From Seiridium cupressi (taxonomy: Eukaryota > Ascomycota > Sordariomycetes > Amphisphaeriales > Sporocadaceae): a stretch of DNA of 64,000 bases. Location of the stretch: assembly GCA_036674765.1 (NCBI GenBank), contig JARVKI010000010.1, forward strand, positions 310,001 through 374,000. Reading direction: 5' to 3'. The number at the start of each line of letters is the position of its first letter. The stretch's first letter is position 1. Both the position numbers and the translations under genes were made by a program. The notes below the pieces were generated by a model. The model was not told the origin of the DNA, searched no databases, and saw nothing but the letters and a program-made list of their open reading frames with translations. Positions 1 to 10,754 of the stretch are shown piece after piece.

Positions 1-269
1 AGGAGAGACATCCGACTTACACGGAATGGTCTTCCAGGAGACCGACCCATGGCCACCCCAGCGACACAAGGACAGCTCTGGGCATTGTTTTTAGGGGCAG
101 AGCTTCGAGTTACATGTCTGATGCCTCGGCTTCACCCCGCCCCACCATGTCGTCGTCCCGCCACACTAAGCCGCCCAAGCCTATCCCACATTCCCACCCA
201 CGCTGGCGCTGCTTACATGATCAAAATTAACGCGCTGTCCTTCAACAAGAAGCAGTAAACACACTCATG

Positions 270-342
270 GCCCGGTTAGCTCAATCGGTAGAGCGTGAGA
301 CTCTTAATCTCAAGGCTGCGGGTTCGACCCCCGCATTGGGCT
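270..342 (+). tRNA. tRNA-Lys (anticodon CTT)
   Basis: A full cloverleaf can be drawn by eye. The acceptor strands GCCCGGT and ATTGGGC pair with two G-U pairs. The D-arm is TAGCTCAATCGGTAGAG. The anticodon stem TGAGA/TCTCA encloses the loop CTCTTAA, which puts CTT at the anticodon. The T-arm is GCGGGTTCGACCCCCGC. There is no intron. The internal A and B boxes for Pol III are intact. It decodes AAG. Confidence 0.95.
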
Positions 343-428
343 CAATTCCCGATGCATCTCAGATACTGAGATATCTCGATCGTCTTTTTGCGGTTTTTTT
401 ATGTTTGGGTTGTCTGACCAGTACAGGC

Positions 429-488
429 AGACATGTAGCTCAATAGAGCGTTAAACTCTTGATCTTAGGGTGGGTTGAGCCGGTGTCA
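429..488 (+). pseudogene. decayed tRNA-Lys copy
   Basis: This stretch aligns with the tRNA-Lys about 160 bp upstream: TAGCTCAAT, AGAGCGT, ACTCTT, ATCTTAGG and GGGTTGAGCC line up in order. The anticodon stem has changed from TGAGA/TCTCA to TTAAA/TCTTA, mostly G-to-A and C-to-T, so it no longer pairs. The acceptor stem is lost and the D-loop is shortened. It looks like a dead duplicate. The transition bias would fit repeat-induced point mutation, which is inference from a very short sequence. Confidence 0.45.
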
Positions 489-875
489 GGTACAGTTCGC
501 TGCGCGTTCAAATCACTGTAATATTTCGACCTTTCTTTTTACTCTTTTCCGGTCTGTACTGATGGGGGGATTGCAGGCAGACGTTACCTCTTTGACGCGA
601 CAGACCTAACATTCTACAGGTCTCGACGCTGCTAACAAGCCTAGACTAGTTGCGCATGTTACGTTCTTAGACTGCGACCATATACATTTACACTTACATT
701 CGTATTTATTTGTATTTACATTTGGGTTGGCATTTCCACCTGCGTCTGCACTGTTGAAGCCTTTATGGGTTTACTGCACCGCCACGCTTTCCAAGTGTGC
801 AAAGTTCAATAACCATATTCGGTCTTGCATTAATTAGGCTTGAGTTTATGGTACGAGTTTCTACGGTAGGCCACT

Positions 876-953
876 TTGATATTCCACCTTGATATTCCAC
901 CTTGATATTCCACCTTGATATTCCACCTTGATATTCCACCTTGATATTCCACC
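876..953. repeat. 13-bp tandem repeat, about 6 copies
   Basis: The unit GATATTCCACCTT repeats head to tail from 878, starting at 878, 891, 904, 917, 930 and 943. The copies are essentially identical. A degenerate unit (TTAATATTCCA) follows near 960. It lies in the region just downstream of the decarboxylase stop codon. The near identity of the copies suggests recent slippage. Confidence 0.9.
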
Positions 954-1093
954 TCTACCTTAATATTCCATGGTCAAGTTTCACAGGGCTTTTCTTTATT
1001 TGTTGCAAAAATACAGCTAATTCTGTTCCAGTGTCGCCCTTTGCGCGTATGTTCTCGAATATCTAATTACACTAACTTGGAGTAGTGAATTGC

Positions 1094-2930
1094 TTATACC
1101 ACAACCTCTTTACCGACTTCTTTTAGTGCCTTCAACAATCCCTCGACTGTGCCCTTCAGTGTCTGACAGTTTACGACAACTCTGAAAAAACTGCCTCTTG
1201 ACCCGGGCGCATAGTCAATCATAAACCCTCTCGGCACTAGCCTCTTCGCCATCTCGCTTGTCCTCCTCGTATTCTCATTATTTTCATCTGCAAGTTTGCC
1301 GCCTGGCGCATAGTAAAAACACACTTGAAGACATGGCGGCGGGTTACTACTGACCAACTCAAAGTCTGCCCCTTCTTGTACCAGGGTCGCAAGATATGAT
1401 GCCATGCCAAACGCACTATCGACCTGTTTCTCGAAACCTGCAGCACCGTAGTACACCCAAGCAAGCGCGAGCTTGAGCGCATCTCCGCGGCGACCACACT
1501 GCAATGTCAGATCTGCAAGATCCCAGTACTCTTTGTTATCCTCGTCGCCTGCCTCATCATCGCCGCCATGGAACAGATACCCTGCGGGTAACGTGTTGGC
1601 CTTTTTGAACACACTCAGATCATTGGTCAAGAGGAAAGAACATGTGACTGGTACATTCAGCAGCTTGTGCGGATTCACCGTCAACGAGTCGGCCAGCTCA
1701 GCACCGTCAAGCTTATGGCGCTGTGTAGTCGAAAATATGGCACTTCCACCCCAGGAGGCGTCGATATGGAACCACAGGTTGAAATCTTTGCAGACGGCAG
1801 AAATTTCTCGGAAGGGATCGTATGAGCCGAGGACAGTGGTTCCGGCTGTTGCATTGACGTAAAGAGGAGTCTTGCCTGCAGCTATTGCCAATCTGATGGC
1901 TTCCCTCAAACCATCTGGAACCATGCGACCGGCATCATCCACGGGAACGGAAACCACAGACGCCGAGCCGAGACCAAGCGTGGTCGCGGCTTTCTCGACA
2001 GAGTAGTGCCCGTGTTGGCTTGTGAAGAGGACAAAGTTGTGAGAGCCATTACCAAGAGTTTTGGTATCGGGGAAAAGGGCGTTACGGGCAATGACGAGTG
2101 ACGTGAGGTTGGAAGAGGAACCGCCTTGGCATGTCACACCGCCAGCGCGTGGGCCTGTGAAGCCAAAGAAGGCAGCGAACGATCGTGCAGTGTGCCGCTC
2201 AACTACAGTCAAGGCAGGGGCAACACTGTATACGTGAACCTACTGATACGTCAGTACGACTTGTCTACAGCTGAATATGGGCAGGACCCAAGTATGGAAA
2301 GGAAGGTAGGCGCCTTGTTCAAAACGTACATTGGTGTTCAGTACGGACAAAACGAGTTCTGAAATCACTCCCACCTAAATGTGTTGGTCAGCAAAGGGTC
2401 TCGTAACTGATGTAGTCGTTGGGTTATGCAACCTACTGCATTGGTGCTTGAATAAAGCTTATCAAGAAAGCCTTGATCCCAGGTGTTGACGCTATACTTC
2501 AGGATACCCTGAATTGTTTCCAACAATCCATTCCGACCACTGCCCTCTCCCTCTGGTAACAAGAATGCCAATTGATTAACTAAGTCTTTGGGTGATCGAG
2601 AGTCGACAAGTACACTCGGCTCTTGAGATGTGTTTCCACCGTTGGCTCTGCGTGGTGCAGCATCGTCTGCTGCTTTGATATATGGCAAGATTATGGTTTT
2701 CACTGCATCTATGAGCTGAGCTATGTATTAGCAGATCATTTATGATCGAAAGAAGCACAAATTTCTGATCGTACATCTTCGACCTCACTTGCTCTGTCAA
2801 GAAGTGTAGCTGTGTTCGTATGGCTTGAAGCACCTTTCGCGCCTTTCAAATGAGCAGTATCATTTACACCATTTTGGTTCGAGCTTGCATGACTGTCGAC
2901 ACCGTTGGGCACACCGGTACCCCGAGTCAT
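1094..2930 (-). CDS. group II PLP-dependent decarboxylase
   Basis: This is a fold-type I PLP enzyme of the glutamate / cysteine-sulfinate / aromatic amino-acid decarboxylase family, probably cytosolic; the substrate cannot be read from sequence. I join exons 2930-2775, 2715-2437, 2374-2330 and 2239-1094, which gives 541 residues. All introns have GT...AG borders (59, 62 and 90 nt). The joins restore family motifs, for example VISELVLSVLNTN followed by VHVYSVAPALTVVE. The Schiff-base lysine lies in NPHKLL (about residue 352). The cofactor-binding Asp lies in HIDASWGG (about 320). The start at 2930 is preferred because a TATA-like box sits at 3002-3008, inside the longer upstream frame. The first 40 residues are low-complexity and Asn/Ser-rich. 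Family assignment is firm, substrate open. Confidence 0.88.
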
Positions 2931-3941
2931 GTTCGGAGAGCAAACCTGCGGGTTTACCACAGATGGAAGGAATTGAGCGGAAGCAACAAAATTCAATGAT
3001 AATTTATATCTATGAAGAAGCTTATTTACATGAATACACAATTAAGACGTATAAATGGCTGATCTAGAGCTGCATAATTTTCTAGTCCCGCCTTGCGCCG
3101 CTTTGGAGCGCGATTTCGTCAGCGGAGATACCCCGAGCCTTTGCCGAACGAACTCCAATACGTAGATGGAGTAATAGAAATTCACTGACAAGAAACTTGC
3201 GATGCTCTATCAATAGTGGTCGCAATATTAGCCGTGGCCTTTAGCACCACTTCCCTGTGTATAATGATGTTCGCCTACCAACCAGCGAGAGCAAGCTGAG
3301 AGCATATTCTAGGAGCTCCCGGCGAGGTATGACATTCTCGCAGAAAATGTTGGCCGCTGCATATTCAGCCAATCAATGACTGCATGCATGTTCTGTGCAA
3401 GACATAATTGAGACTTTCTGCAGCTGTTCGTTCTTGTCCTGCTTTACAATTCCGTCATGGGATGTCCTTCTCCGACAATGCGACCCGTTGCTGACGAACT
3501 GGACAGATCTCGAAACCTGGATACTTTCGAATTGGGAAGGGATCGCACAATTGCATATGACGCGCCTGATATAATAGACTGTAGGGTGTCCATGCACAGG
3601 TAAAGTGCCGAATTATAGCTAACTAATATCTTCATACTCATGCAAGTCAAATGACAAGGACAAGCATCAGAGCACGCCAACTTGGTGGATAGACAGGAAA
3701 TTTTTTGATAGGAACACTTGCCATCGCAAAGCATACAAAGCTTTCCATCGCATCCGTTTCCGAGAGGAATGTTCCAAATTATCATGGTATCATGGCGTTC
3801 ATCTAACTCGTACACAAAATCCGACAGCCATGGTTCCGTAAAGTCATGAAGCCAGCATACTCCGTCCCAAACGCCAGAGAAAAGGTATCATCGAGTCGTT
3901 GAGCTTGTCCGTGGAGTGAATTGCTTACAGTCGGCGGCAGA
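2931..3941. other. intergenic, two minus-strand genes
   Basis: This holds the promoter of the decarboxylase gene and the 3' flank of the VanZ-like gene. Short open frames around 3373-3815 have no recognisable domain and no splice-supported extension, so I do not call them genes. Confidence 0.5.
3002..3008 (-). promoter_or_regulatory. TATA-like box of the decarboxylase gene
   Basis: On the minus strand this reads TATAAAT. It lies about 70 bp upstream of the proposed start codon at 2930, at a usual distance for a fungal TATA element. It helps choose 2930 over an upstream in-frame codon at 3041. Confidence 0.4.
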
Positions 3942-4754
3942 CTAATCCACTCGTTTCTTCGCATCCACCAAGTCCCTGCCATTTTGTTCGGCCGCCTTCG
4001 GTTTAGTCGAGGCAGCCCCAATGTCACCATCGCCGTCTTCCTCGTCCCATGCATCAACGGCATTCTCATCCCAGTTGTCCACCTCCTGTTCTAGAGTTGT
4101 GGTCCTCTCGTTGCCGGCCGCACTCATGATGCCTTCCTCATGACCGTCTTCGGCTATCACACCGGCTCCGGGCTCGGCCTCGCCAAGCTCTAGGTCCTCT
4201 TCATCCTCTCCCGGAACGGCATCATATCTCCTGCCTCGCCGCCTCCTCTCCAGCATCCGCTTATGATACCAACTGCACAGGCCGAGGCCGCCCAGGCTGC
4301 CGACGATATTCGCGACAATGTCGTAGAGATCGAATTCGCGGCCGTTGGGGAGGAAGCCCTGTAGGAACTCGGAGCCAATTCCGAGGATCAGGGTGCATAC
4401 GACGACCGTCAGGTTGAGTGTGCGCCGCCGGTTTGTGTCGATGATCCAGTAGAAGACCACGGTCAGCAGGAAAAAGGTCAGAACATGTAGAACCTTGTCG
4501 TCGACGTATATGCCGAGCTGCAGTGAAGATAGTCCGGCATAGCCTGCTAGCAGACATAGGAGGAAGAATATGCCTGAAGCAATGTCATGTTAGCTTATCA
4601 CGATCTGAAATCGAGCCAGGGAGGTTTTCGTAGAGATGTCTAGCCTCGCCGCGAAGCTGTATCTTGAGACGGCCGGAAAGCTCTTAGGCTGAAAGACCTA
4701 GCCGTTGAGGAACTGTTGGGACTACTGACCGGCGAACTGTAATCGGATGCGCAT
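3942..4754 (-). CDS. VanZ-like integral membrane protein
   Basis: The product is a small membrane protein of the VanZ-like family, whose function in fungi is unknown. Exon 1 is 4754-4730, only 25 nt (MRIRLQFA plus a split Gly). A 156-nt intron follows, then exon 2 at 4573-3942. The total is 218 residues. The first 110 residues hold about four hydrophobic segments. Family-typical motifs are DDKVLHVLTFFLLT and GSEFLQGFLPNGREFDLYD followed by IVANIVGSLGG. The C-terminal half is soluble and very acidic (runs such as EDEEDLELGEAE and WDEEDGDGD), with a basic RRRRGRR patch at the membrane border, which points to a cytosolic tail. The tiny first exon is easily missed; it is supported by the join reading FAGIFFLLCLLAGY. 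Confidence 0.82.
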
Positions 4755-6099
4755 TTTGCGATCGGTAAGATGTGATTGGGAAAAAACAAATTAAGGGTAT
4801 TATAACGAGGACATGTTTAACAGGGAGTCGAGAAAATAGCTGTCCTGTTTGCGCTTGTACAAGGCCAGGTCAGAAAAGAAAGGCTGGTGCTGGGAAGCTC
4901 AGGTGGCCTTGCGAGACTTGAAGCATCCAAGCTCCACCTTATGGCCGACAGCTGCGCCTGGGTCCGGTCGTGTAGCGACCCGCGTGGCTGGGGGGGCCAG
5001 GCTTCCCACAGTGGGGTGTCCCGCTATTAGGCTGTTAGGCTGTTAGGCAGTGGCCTGAACACGCTACGTTAACGCATCCTGGCAGGACCTGGGACCTGGA
5101 GCCAGAGATTCTGACACCCATTAGACTTTCGTTCTGTAGGTAGCTGTTAGATGCCCTTGCAGTGTTTCGGATACGGGAACTTGTCAAATCGGATTTGGGC
5201 ACGGGGGACTCCAAGATCAAGTGTGTACTACTCCATTTCGTCATTCACTTGTATGCTAGAGAATTACGTGCATACCACCCAGTCCCCCATGTGCATCTTG
5301 AAATTGTTGTGGCTGCTCTTTTCCTGTAGTGGAGGCTCTGCTTACGCCTCCATTGTGGGGTTGGGTTGCCAAGACAAGGATTCGATCAGAGGAGAACAAA
5401 AGAGCTCAATAGAGCTTTGGAGGACTTGTTCCGTTGCACAGGCTTCAGTACCATACATGTCGCCTGTCAAGCAAGAGACTCGCTCCTTGCCACATCAGAA
5501 TTATCCGACAAAGCATCTCATATTCACGCCTAAAACGCTTGCAGACCATCGTGACAATGGGACGAGACATTGGAAACACGTGATGCTCTTAGCCTCGAGG
5601 TTCAAGGGGCTGTCGCGGCGCGAAGTACATCGGCCGGAAGACGGTAACGTGCAAGCGACGGCTTAGGTAGCAGCTGCGAGATGCGCAAAATTGTATCGAG
5701 TCTCAAATGGAATCAAAATGCAATAATTCACTCTGTAAATGTCAATTCGACTGCGTGTTGCCCCAGTAATCCTCGTCCAAGTTAGGTTTCTTAGGTACAC
5801 CGGACGTCAAATGCGGTCATTGCGGAGAGGGAAAACTCGCCTGTACCCTTTTTGGCGTTTCCCAAGTTAACCACATCCATCAACGACACGCGAATTGCCT
5901 GGACTAGAACCCATCGCGACAACAGCAACATCATCGGTTTCCGCTCCCAAAATCCGTTCCCCATCTATTTCGATGTCGCTCGTTCCATCAATCCTATTTT
6001 AGGCGCCCAAAACGCCCTATTGCCTACGCGACAGACATCCACCGTCCTCCCGCATGGCGCCCGCAGGCCACCCATCCCTATAAAACGCGAAGGACCATC
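4755..6099. other. intergenic upstream of spt7
   Basis: This is the shared upstream region of the minus-strand VanZ-like gene and the plus-strand spt7. An open frame at 5151-5666 (171 codons) shows no domain, no clean signal peptide and unconvincing composition, so I leave it uncalled. GGCTGTTA is directly repeated near 5031-5045. A TATAAAA at 6079-6085 lies only 15-21 bp before the spt7 start and is probably fortuitous. Confidence 0.5.
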
Positions 6100-9000
6100 A
6101 TGTCCATCATGAACGGCAATCAGCCATGGCCGTCTTCATCGGGACACACCGTCAATGGCAATAGACCTTTTCACTTCCCCGATGATGGCCCAATACGCAC
6201 CCAGACGCCTGTCGAGAACTCCCAATCTCAGACCTCGATGCCTGAGGCATCAACTTCTGATAGCACCGAGGATGACCGTCAGCGCGCATTCTTCAGCGAC
6301 CTCTTTCGCAAAACCGAAGCAAACATTGCGCACATATTCGGCGAAGATGGATCCTACAATTACGCCGGTATTGATTCTCTTCGACGGCCAATTACCCTTG
6401 GCGCGCCTCTCCCACCACCCACCACCGACCATGCGCCGACCGAGGAGCGCCCCATCAAGCGCGTAAAACGGGTCATCGACGAGGACGACTATGGCGATGA
6501 TGATGACGAGGACGATGAAGAAGGTGACGACGACCACAGTCACGGCTCATCGCCGTCCAAGTCAAAATCCGCCCAGGCACATAAAGGCCTCCTTTCTCCG
6601 TCCAAATCTGGAAGCTCCCCGGTGCAGTCTGTCACCACCCCCGAGAAGCAGGCCGACAAATCAAAAGACGACTTGACCAACGGGTCACAAGCGTCGCAGG
6701 ACCGCAACAAGTCATCCGAGGATGTACGCAAAAAGTTGGAGGAAGATCGGGTAGCTACCGAACAGGCTGTCAAGCGCAGTTTCCACACCATGTTCTATAC
6801 ACTGGAGAACGATCGTACCGCCATGATAGAACAGCAACAACTCGAAGAGTCTGAGAAGCAATTGCAGGCCGAGATGGATAAGAATAACAACGGCCAACCC
6901 ACCAGCGGGCCGACTGGCGAGAACCATGGTTCCCTTAGCAGTGCGAACCTGGGCGCATCAAGTTTGACATTGAAGCATCTCATCGCGCGGATAGACATGA
7001 AGCGCGACATGGTTCGCGCATCGGACGCTGAGCTTCGCCATCTCATGAACGAAGTGAGGAAGAATCGAAGCAAGTGGGCCAGCGAGGAGAATGTCAACCA
7101 AGAAGAATTGTACGAGGCGGTCGAGAAGGTTCTCACAGAGCTGAAGGCGCATACCGAGTACTCTACTCCTTTCCTACAAAAGGTGAACAAGCGGGATGCG
7201 CCGGACTATTACAATCGTGAGTGATGCTATAGGGGCAGTACAAGGTTTCACCGTTGCTAACCATACACAAAGTCATCACTAAGCCCATGGATCTCGGCAC
7301 GATGACCAAGAAGCTCAAGTCCACTGCGTACAAGTCCAAGGCAGAATTCGTCGCCGATCTTAATCTGATCTGGGATAACTGTCTCCGGTATAACCAGGAC
7401 ATGAACCACCCTTTACGGCGCATGGCCAATGGGATGCGCAGAGAAGCCGAGAAGCTCATTCCGTTAATCCCCGATCTCGTGATTCGACCACGTGCTGAAG
7501 TCGAAGCCGAAGAACGCCGTAAGCTCAATGGTGGAGAGGATGACAACGGCGACGATTCAGACGATGAACCTATCATGTCATCGCGTGGGCGGAATACGAC
7601 AGGCGCAAAAGGCGCAACAAAGTCTCGGAAAGCTCCTACGGATCAGAAGGAGGGAACACCCAGCAATGATCAGAAGCCGGTCTTGCAACTGAATGGGTTG
7701 CTCGCCAAAGCCCACAGGGAGGGCTCCGAACTTGATGGGAGTAATGGCTTCGCGACTCCACCTGTCGGCGGCTCCCTTACGCCCGGCGGCATGAATGGGT
7801 TGTCTGCAATGGGTAGTAATGTAGACGCAATGGATATTGATGGGCCTTCTCTGAACGGGATGGCACTCAATCGTGCGCTAAACGAGGCCCAAGAGCAAGC
7901 CTACGAGGACGACGAGTACAAGATCTACAAGCAGCTCACCAAGAAAGATCGTGCCCAGATCGCCATGAGGCGCAATCAGCTTTTCAATGGTAGGAGACTC
8001 AATGTCGAGGAGCCTGCTTTGATTCGGACCAAGGCCAAGATGCGCAACTTCCTACGTCATCAGCAGCAGGCAGAAGTTCCTGGTGTGGACAGTCCTACCG
8101 CGGATTCGTCAGCTGCCGGTAGCAAGGATGCCCCCAAGGCACCCGAAACGTTGGCAGAAGGTATGGAAGAAGAGGCGGGGGACAGTCTCGTGCCTGACTA
8201 TTATGAGCTACAAAGCTTGATACCAGACATTCCTCTCAAACTGCAATGGAACGAAGATACCGATGGACAAGTCATCAACCCCCACGAGGACTACCTCAAG
8301 ACATATCCTCGAGGCTTCTACACCGCTCCTCAAGGCCAGCTGTCAGAAAAGCTCGATGCAAATCTGCGACAAATGCAGGAGACCAGGAAAGTGTGCGCCA
8401 AAATCGCTGTGGTAAAGCAGATGCAGATTCAAAATCAGGTAAGTTGCAATGTGGTCATGGATTTAGGCAGATACTAACGATTGGCAGGTCTACCAAAACC
8501 AATTCCCGAAATACGAGACCGAGCCATTTGTGGAACAAGACATCGACCCCCATGTTGTTTGCAGTGTCGATAATCTGGTGATGGATCCCATCGTCAACAG
8601 AGCTGCCTTGCAAAGGTCTGTTGCCAAGCTTTTGTATCATGCTGGTTTTGAAGAGATGCAACCTTCGGCGCTCGACGCTATTACAGATATTGCGGGCGAT
8701 TTCTTTCAAAAGCTTGGAACGGCTTTCAAAACCTACGCCGAAGCTGATAGGACTGATCCCACCCCGCAGTATGCTCAGCGCGGCGCTCGTGTTCAGCCTC
8801 GATTCACTGACGAAGAGGTCCTTCTCCACACCCTGCGCGAGAACGGCTACGACGTGGAGGCTCTCGAGTCATATGCCAAAGACGAGGTAGACAGGTTTGG
8901 CAACAAACTTGTCTCGATGCATGATCGCATGAAGACACATCTTGGCGATCTTCTTCGTCCAGCCCTCACCGAAGGCACTGGAGACGGTGGCGCATCCTCG

Positions 9001-9687
9001 TTCAACGAGGGTAGTGAGCAGTTTGTCAGCGGCGATTTCGCAGAGGACCTTGGCGAAGACTACTTTGGCTTCCGCGACCTCGGTCTTGCAGGCGAGCTGG
9101 GCGGCATGTTATCTGTTCCCTTGCATCTGCTCCATTCCCGGGTGCGCATGACATACACCAGCCAAAATACTACTACTGGTCCCGTCGATGCACAAATGTT
9201 CGACGAATTGTCAGCTCCTGACCCCGTCACCAAGGACAACATCCACAACGAGATTGGCTTGGCCAAGAACTTCTTCCTCGCCAAGTTGCACGCTAATGGC
9301 GACCAGCCCCTGGTGGAAGATGCCGACTTACCTGTCAAACAACAGCGTCCCCGACCCCGTCTTGGTGCTACCGGCAAGATTGTTTCTGCTCAGAAGAGAC
9401 CGCCCAAGGAACAGAATGCCATCAATAAGAAGAAGAAGAAGATGGAAGCTGCAGCGGCAGCCGAAAAGGCAAACGCCGCTAATGCCAGTCCAGAGAAAGG
9501 CAAGAAGCCGCCTGCTAAAGCTGGAAACGCAGCTGCAGGCGCTGCTACGAATGGTGCCTCAGCCTCAAACTCACTACCCGCAGCGCCTGAAAGGCCTCGC
9601 ACCGCGAGCATGCAGAGCCAAGGTGCCAATAGCCAAGCGGACAAGACCGACACTGGTATGATGAGCCCCGAGAGCATGGAACGCTAG
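6100..9687 (+). CDS. spt7: SAGA complex subunit Spt7, bromodomain protein
   Basis: Spt7 is a core scaffold of the SAGA histone acetyltransferase/coactivator complex in the nucleus. Exons are 6100-7216, 7273-8438 and 8488-9687, with introns of 56 and 49 nt; the second has a clear ACTAACG branch site. The product is 1,160 residues. A Ser/acidic N-terminal region ([14 protein letters not shown] near residue 130) precedes a bromodomain at roughly residues 340-440 ([15 protein letters not shown], then WDNCLRYNQ). An acidic linker follows, then a bromodomain-associated histone-fold region at about 790-850 ([20 protein letters not shown]), the segment that pairs with a TAF-like partner in known Spt7. 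The C-terminus is Lys-, Ala- and Ser-rich with KKKKK-type nuclear signals. Domain order matches fungal Spt7. The exact start (6100 or the Met at 6109) is uncertain. Confidence 0.92.
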
Positions 9688-10754
9688 AGGAGGAACCGTG
9701 CTGCTTCGGCCGGCTCAAACGGCTCGGAGCCTATGAACCTCTCGTCTTCGCCGTGACGTCACGTCAATGCTGGGAGGGTTGTGACTGAAGTTTTGGGGCC
9801 ACGAGCGTTTACACACGACCACAACCCATCGGAGGGCTTAGTCGAATGCCGACGATTTATTGACCCCCTTATGATATGTGAAAAAGAAAAAAAGAAACAA
9901 GAAAAACTTACTACTACGAAAATGATCCAGTGTCCTCGATACCCATCTCGGAAGATGACTCGAGAAAAAACGAACGCTTGAGTAATCAGCTTATACTTTC
10001 ATCTGTACTCGCTCCGACTCTCATTGGTCACTATATCCGCTCCGAGCTTGCGGTCCAGACCATTGGCGCCGGCGTTTCTGTTCAGGCCTTTACGATTTCT
10101 TTTCTAGAAAAGAAAAAAGAAAACTCGTCTAATGATATTGGACTGGTATGGTTGCATATAGCAGGAGGGGAACTCGATACGGTGGCAGCAACCCTTTATA
10201 TGGAATGATTCTTGGGAAGCATTATGCGCAACGATGAGGCCCGGCATGGATAGTCATCAGTCCTTTTTTGTAAACTCCTGGCGTATTTGGAGTCATCAGG
10301 TGGACTGAAAGATAGGCTTAAGGCCTAAGATTTGGTGATACGGGGCCAGGCGAGATGGTGTGGCGTGGTTTGTACATACACTCCCAAGCCTCCGTTGTGT
10401 GGATATAGGAACACGAAATATTTTTACGAAACAATATAATGCTTGATGTATGCTCTGTGTATGATAGTCTAGAAATAAGGCACACGTGTTGAAATTGCAT
10501 TTTGGAATTACACGGATCATGGTTGGAAGCCGATCTTGATACGTGAAGATGTAGTAGAACGGATCGGGTGCTTGCCACCATCGTTGGTCACTGGAGAGAT
10601 TCGATTGTCGAATAAGACACATGCTACGCGACGGCAGTTTTCCTCTTCGAGTAGGCTCTGACTCGATTATATTACTGGTCGTTGGTATGGCTTGCATGAC
10701 GGAGGGCGGCATGCGTGATGACGTAGGCTACGGGCTGCCGACACTCCTCTATCG
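9688..10754. other. convergent intergenic, spt7 / GH43
   Basis: This is the tail-to-tail interval between spt7 (+) and the GH43 gene (-). It holds both 3' regions, with A-rich runs such as GAAAAAGAAAAAAAGAAAC near 9879-9900. Short open frames at 9781-10712 show no recognisable domain. I see no RNA gene. Confidence 0.5.

Larger units (their letters stand above)
343..1093. other. intergenic, tRNA to decarboxylase
   Basis: Apart from the tRNA relic and the 13-bp tandem array listed separately, I see no gene here. The sequence is fairly AT-rich and includes imperfect TTTACATT-type runs near 685-725. It contains the 3' flank of the decarboxylase gene, which ends at 1094 on the minus strand. Confidence 0.6.

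Noticed and set aside
1473..1862. 129-codon plus-strand frame
   Set aside because: Antisense shadow of the PLP decarboxylase exon.
5151..5666. 171-codon open frame upstream of spt7
   Set aside because: No domain, no splice partner, no coding-like composition; lies in a promoter region.
6079..6085. TATAAAA before spt7
   Set aside because: Only 15-21 bp from the proposed start codon, too close to act as its TATA box.
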